Shown piece by piece: positions 14,006-14,140 of a stretch of 14,140 nt of DNA (its first letter is position 1; every line of letters begins with the position of its first letter). The notes under the pieces are model-generated. The model was not told where the DNA came from and searched no databases. It saw only the letters and a program-made list of their open reading frames with translations. A program made the position numbers and the translations under genes. This DNA comes from Collinsella sp. (GTDB taxonomy: Bacteria > Actinomycetota > Coriobacteriia > Coriobacteriales > Coriobacteriaceae), in NCBI GenBank assembly GCA_022728415.1, contig JAIJJM010000018.1, forward strand, positions 1 through 14,140, written 5' to 3'.

Positions 14006-14091
14006 GAGTTATTTTTCACGTAGCACACGCACTGTTTATGGATGGGTCTTCCCCTGTTGTGGTGGGTGGTACATAATTGAGTGATTTTCAA

Positions 14092-14116
14092 ACACCACAC
14101 AGTACCTTTATGGTGT
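14092..14116. repeat. Short inverted repeat upstream of the second recombinase
   Basis: ACACCA (14092-14097) and TGGTGT (14111-14116) form a 6-bp inverted repeat with a 13-base spacer, about 90 bp upstream of the recombinase start. It could be part of a promoter or a recombinase core site, or chance. Nothing else is recognised up to the window end. Confidence 0.25.
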
Positions 14117-14140
14117 CTCTTTTTACATGAGAGGGAATTC

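Overview
The window looks like the maintenance and replication half of an IncF-type (RepFIB) plasmid of Enterobacterales, in the Klebsiella/E. coli/Salmonella range. This rests on a RepFIB initiator with flanking iterons, an F-like ResD recombinase, a second recombinase beside rep, an R1-like parMR system and a TP110-like impCAB operon. All identifications come from reading the proteins; no database search was run.

Layout. (1) 135-2091, plus strand: impC-impA-impB, an SOS mutagenesis operon (DinI-like protein, UmuD-like and UmuC-like subunits of a polymerase V). (2) 2093-3482, minus strand: parM-parR (actin-like, type II partition) with an AT-rich, repeat-bearing upstream region (about 3483-3720) that is probably the centromere and promoter. 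(3) 3895-4934, minus strand: a second and unrelated partition cassette, a small ParA ATPase and a ribbon-helix-helix centromere-binding protein. GGATATC/GGATACC repeats lie before, between and after its genes. (4) 5115-5897, minus strand: a ResD-type tyrosine recombinase, which probably resolves plasmid multimers. (5) 5942-7088, minus strand: two accessory genes, one with an RNALVH HEPN motif. (6) 7613-10390, plus strand: a GC-rich kfrA-like gene coupled by ATGA overlaps to a Cys-His-Asp papain/transglutaminase-like protein and a DUF2971 protein, followed by an Abi_C (HEPN-type abortive infection) gene. (7) 10549-11458, minus strand: an unrecognised gene that appears split by a frameshift. (8) 11496-13250: the origin, with a hairpin, a perfect DnaA box, a phased GATC array, upstream iterons, repB and downstream iterons in the opposite orientation. 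(9) 13265-14005, minus strand: a second tyrosine recombinase, paralogous to ResD.

How the parts fit. RepB with its iterons controls copy number. Two partition systems and one or two recombinases keep the plasmid inherited. KfrA probably adds a regulatory or segregation-accessory function. impCAB provides damage-induced mutagenesis. The 5.9-10.4 kb segment looks like an accessory, defence-flavoured insert between resD and the replicon. It is the most likely place for a poorly described system: two HEPN-type proteins flank or follow a KfrA-coupled putative peptidase and a DUF2971 protein. Its function is inference only.
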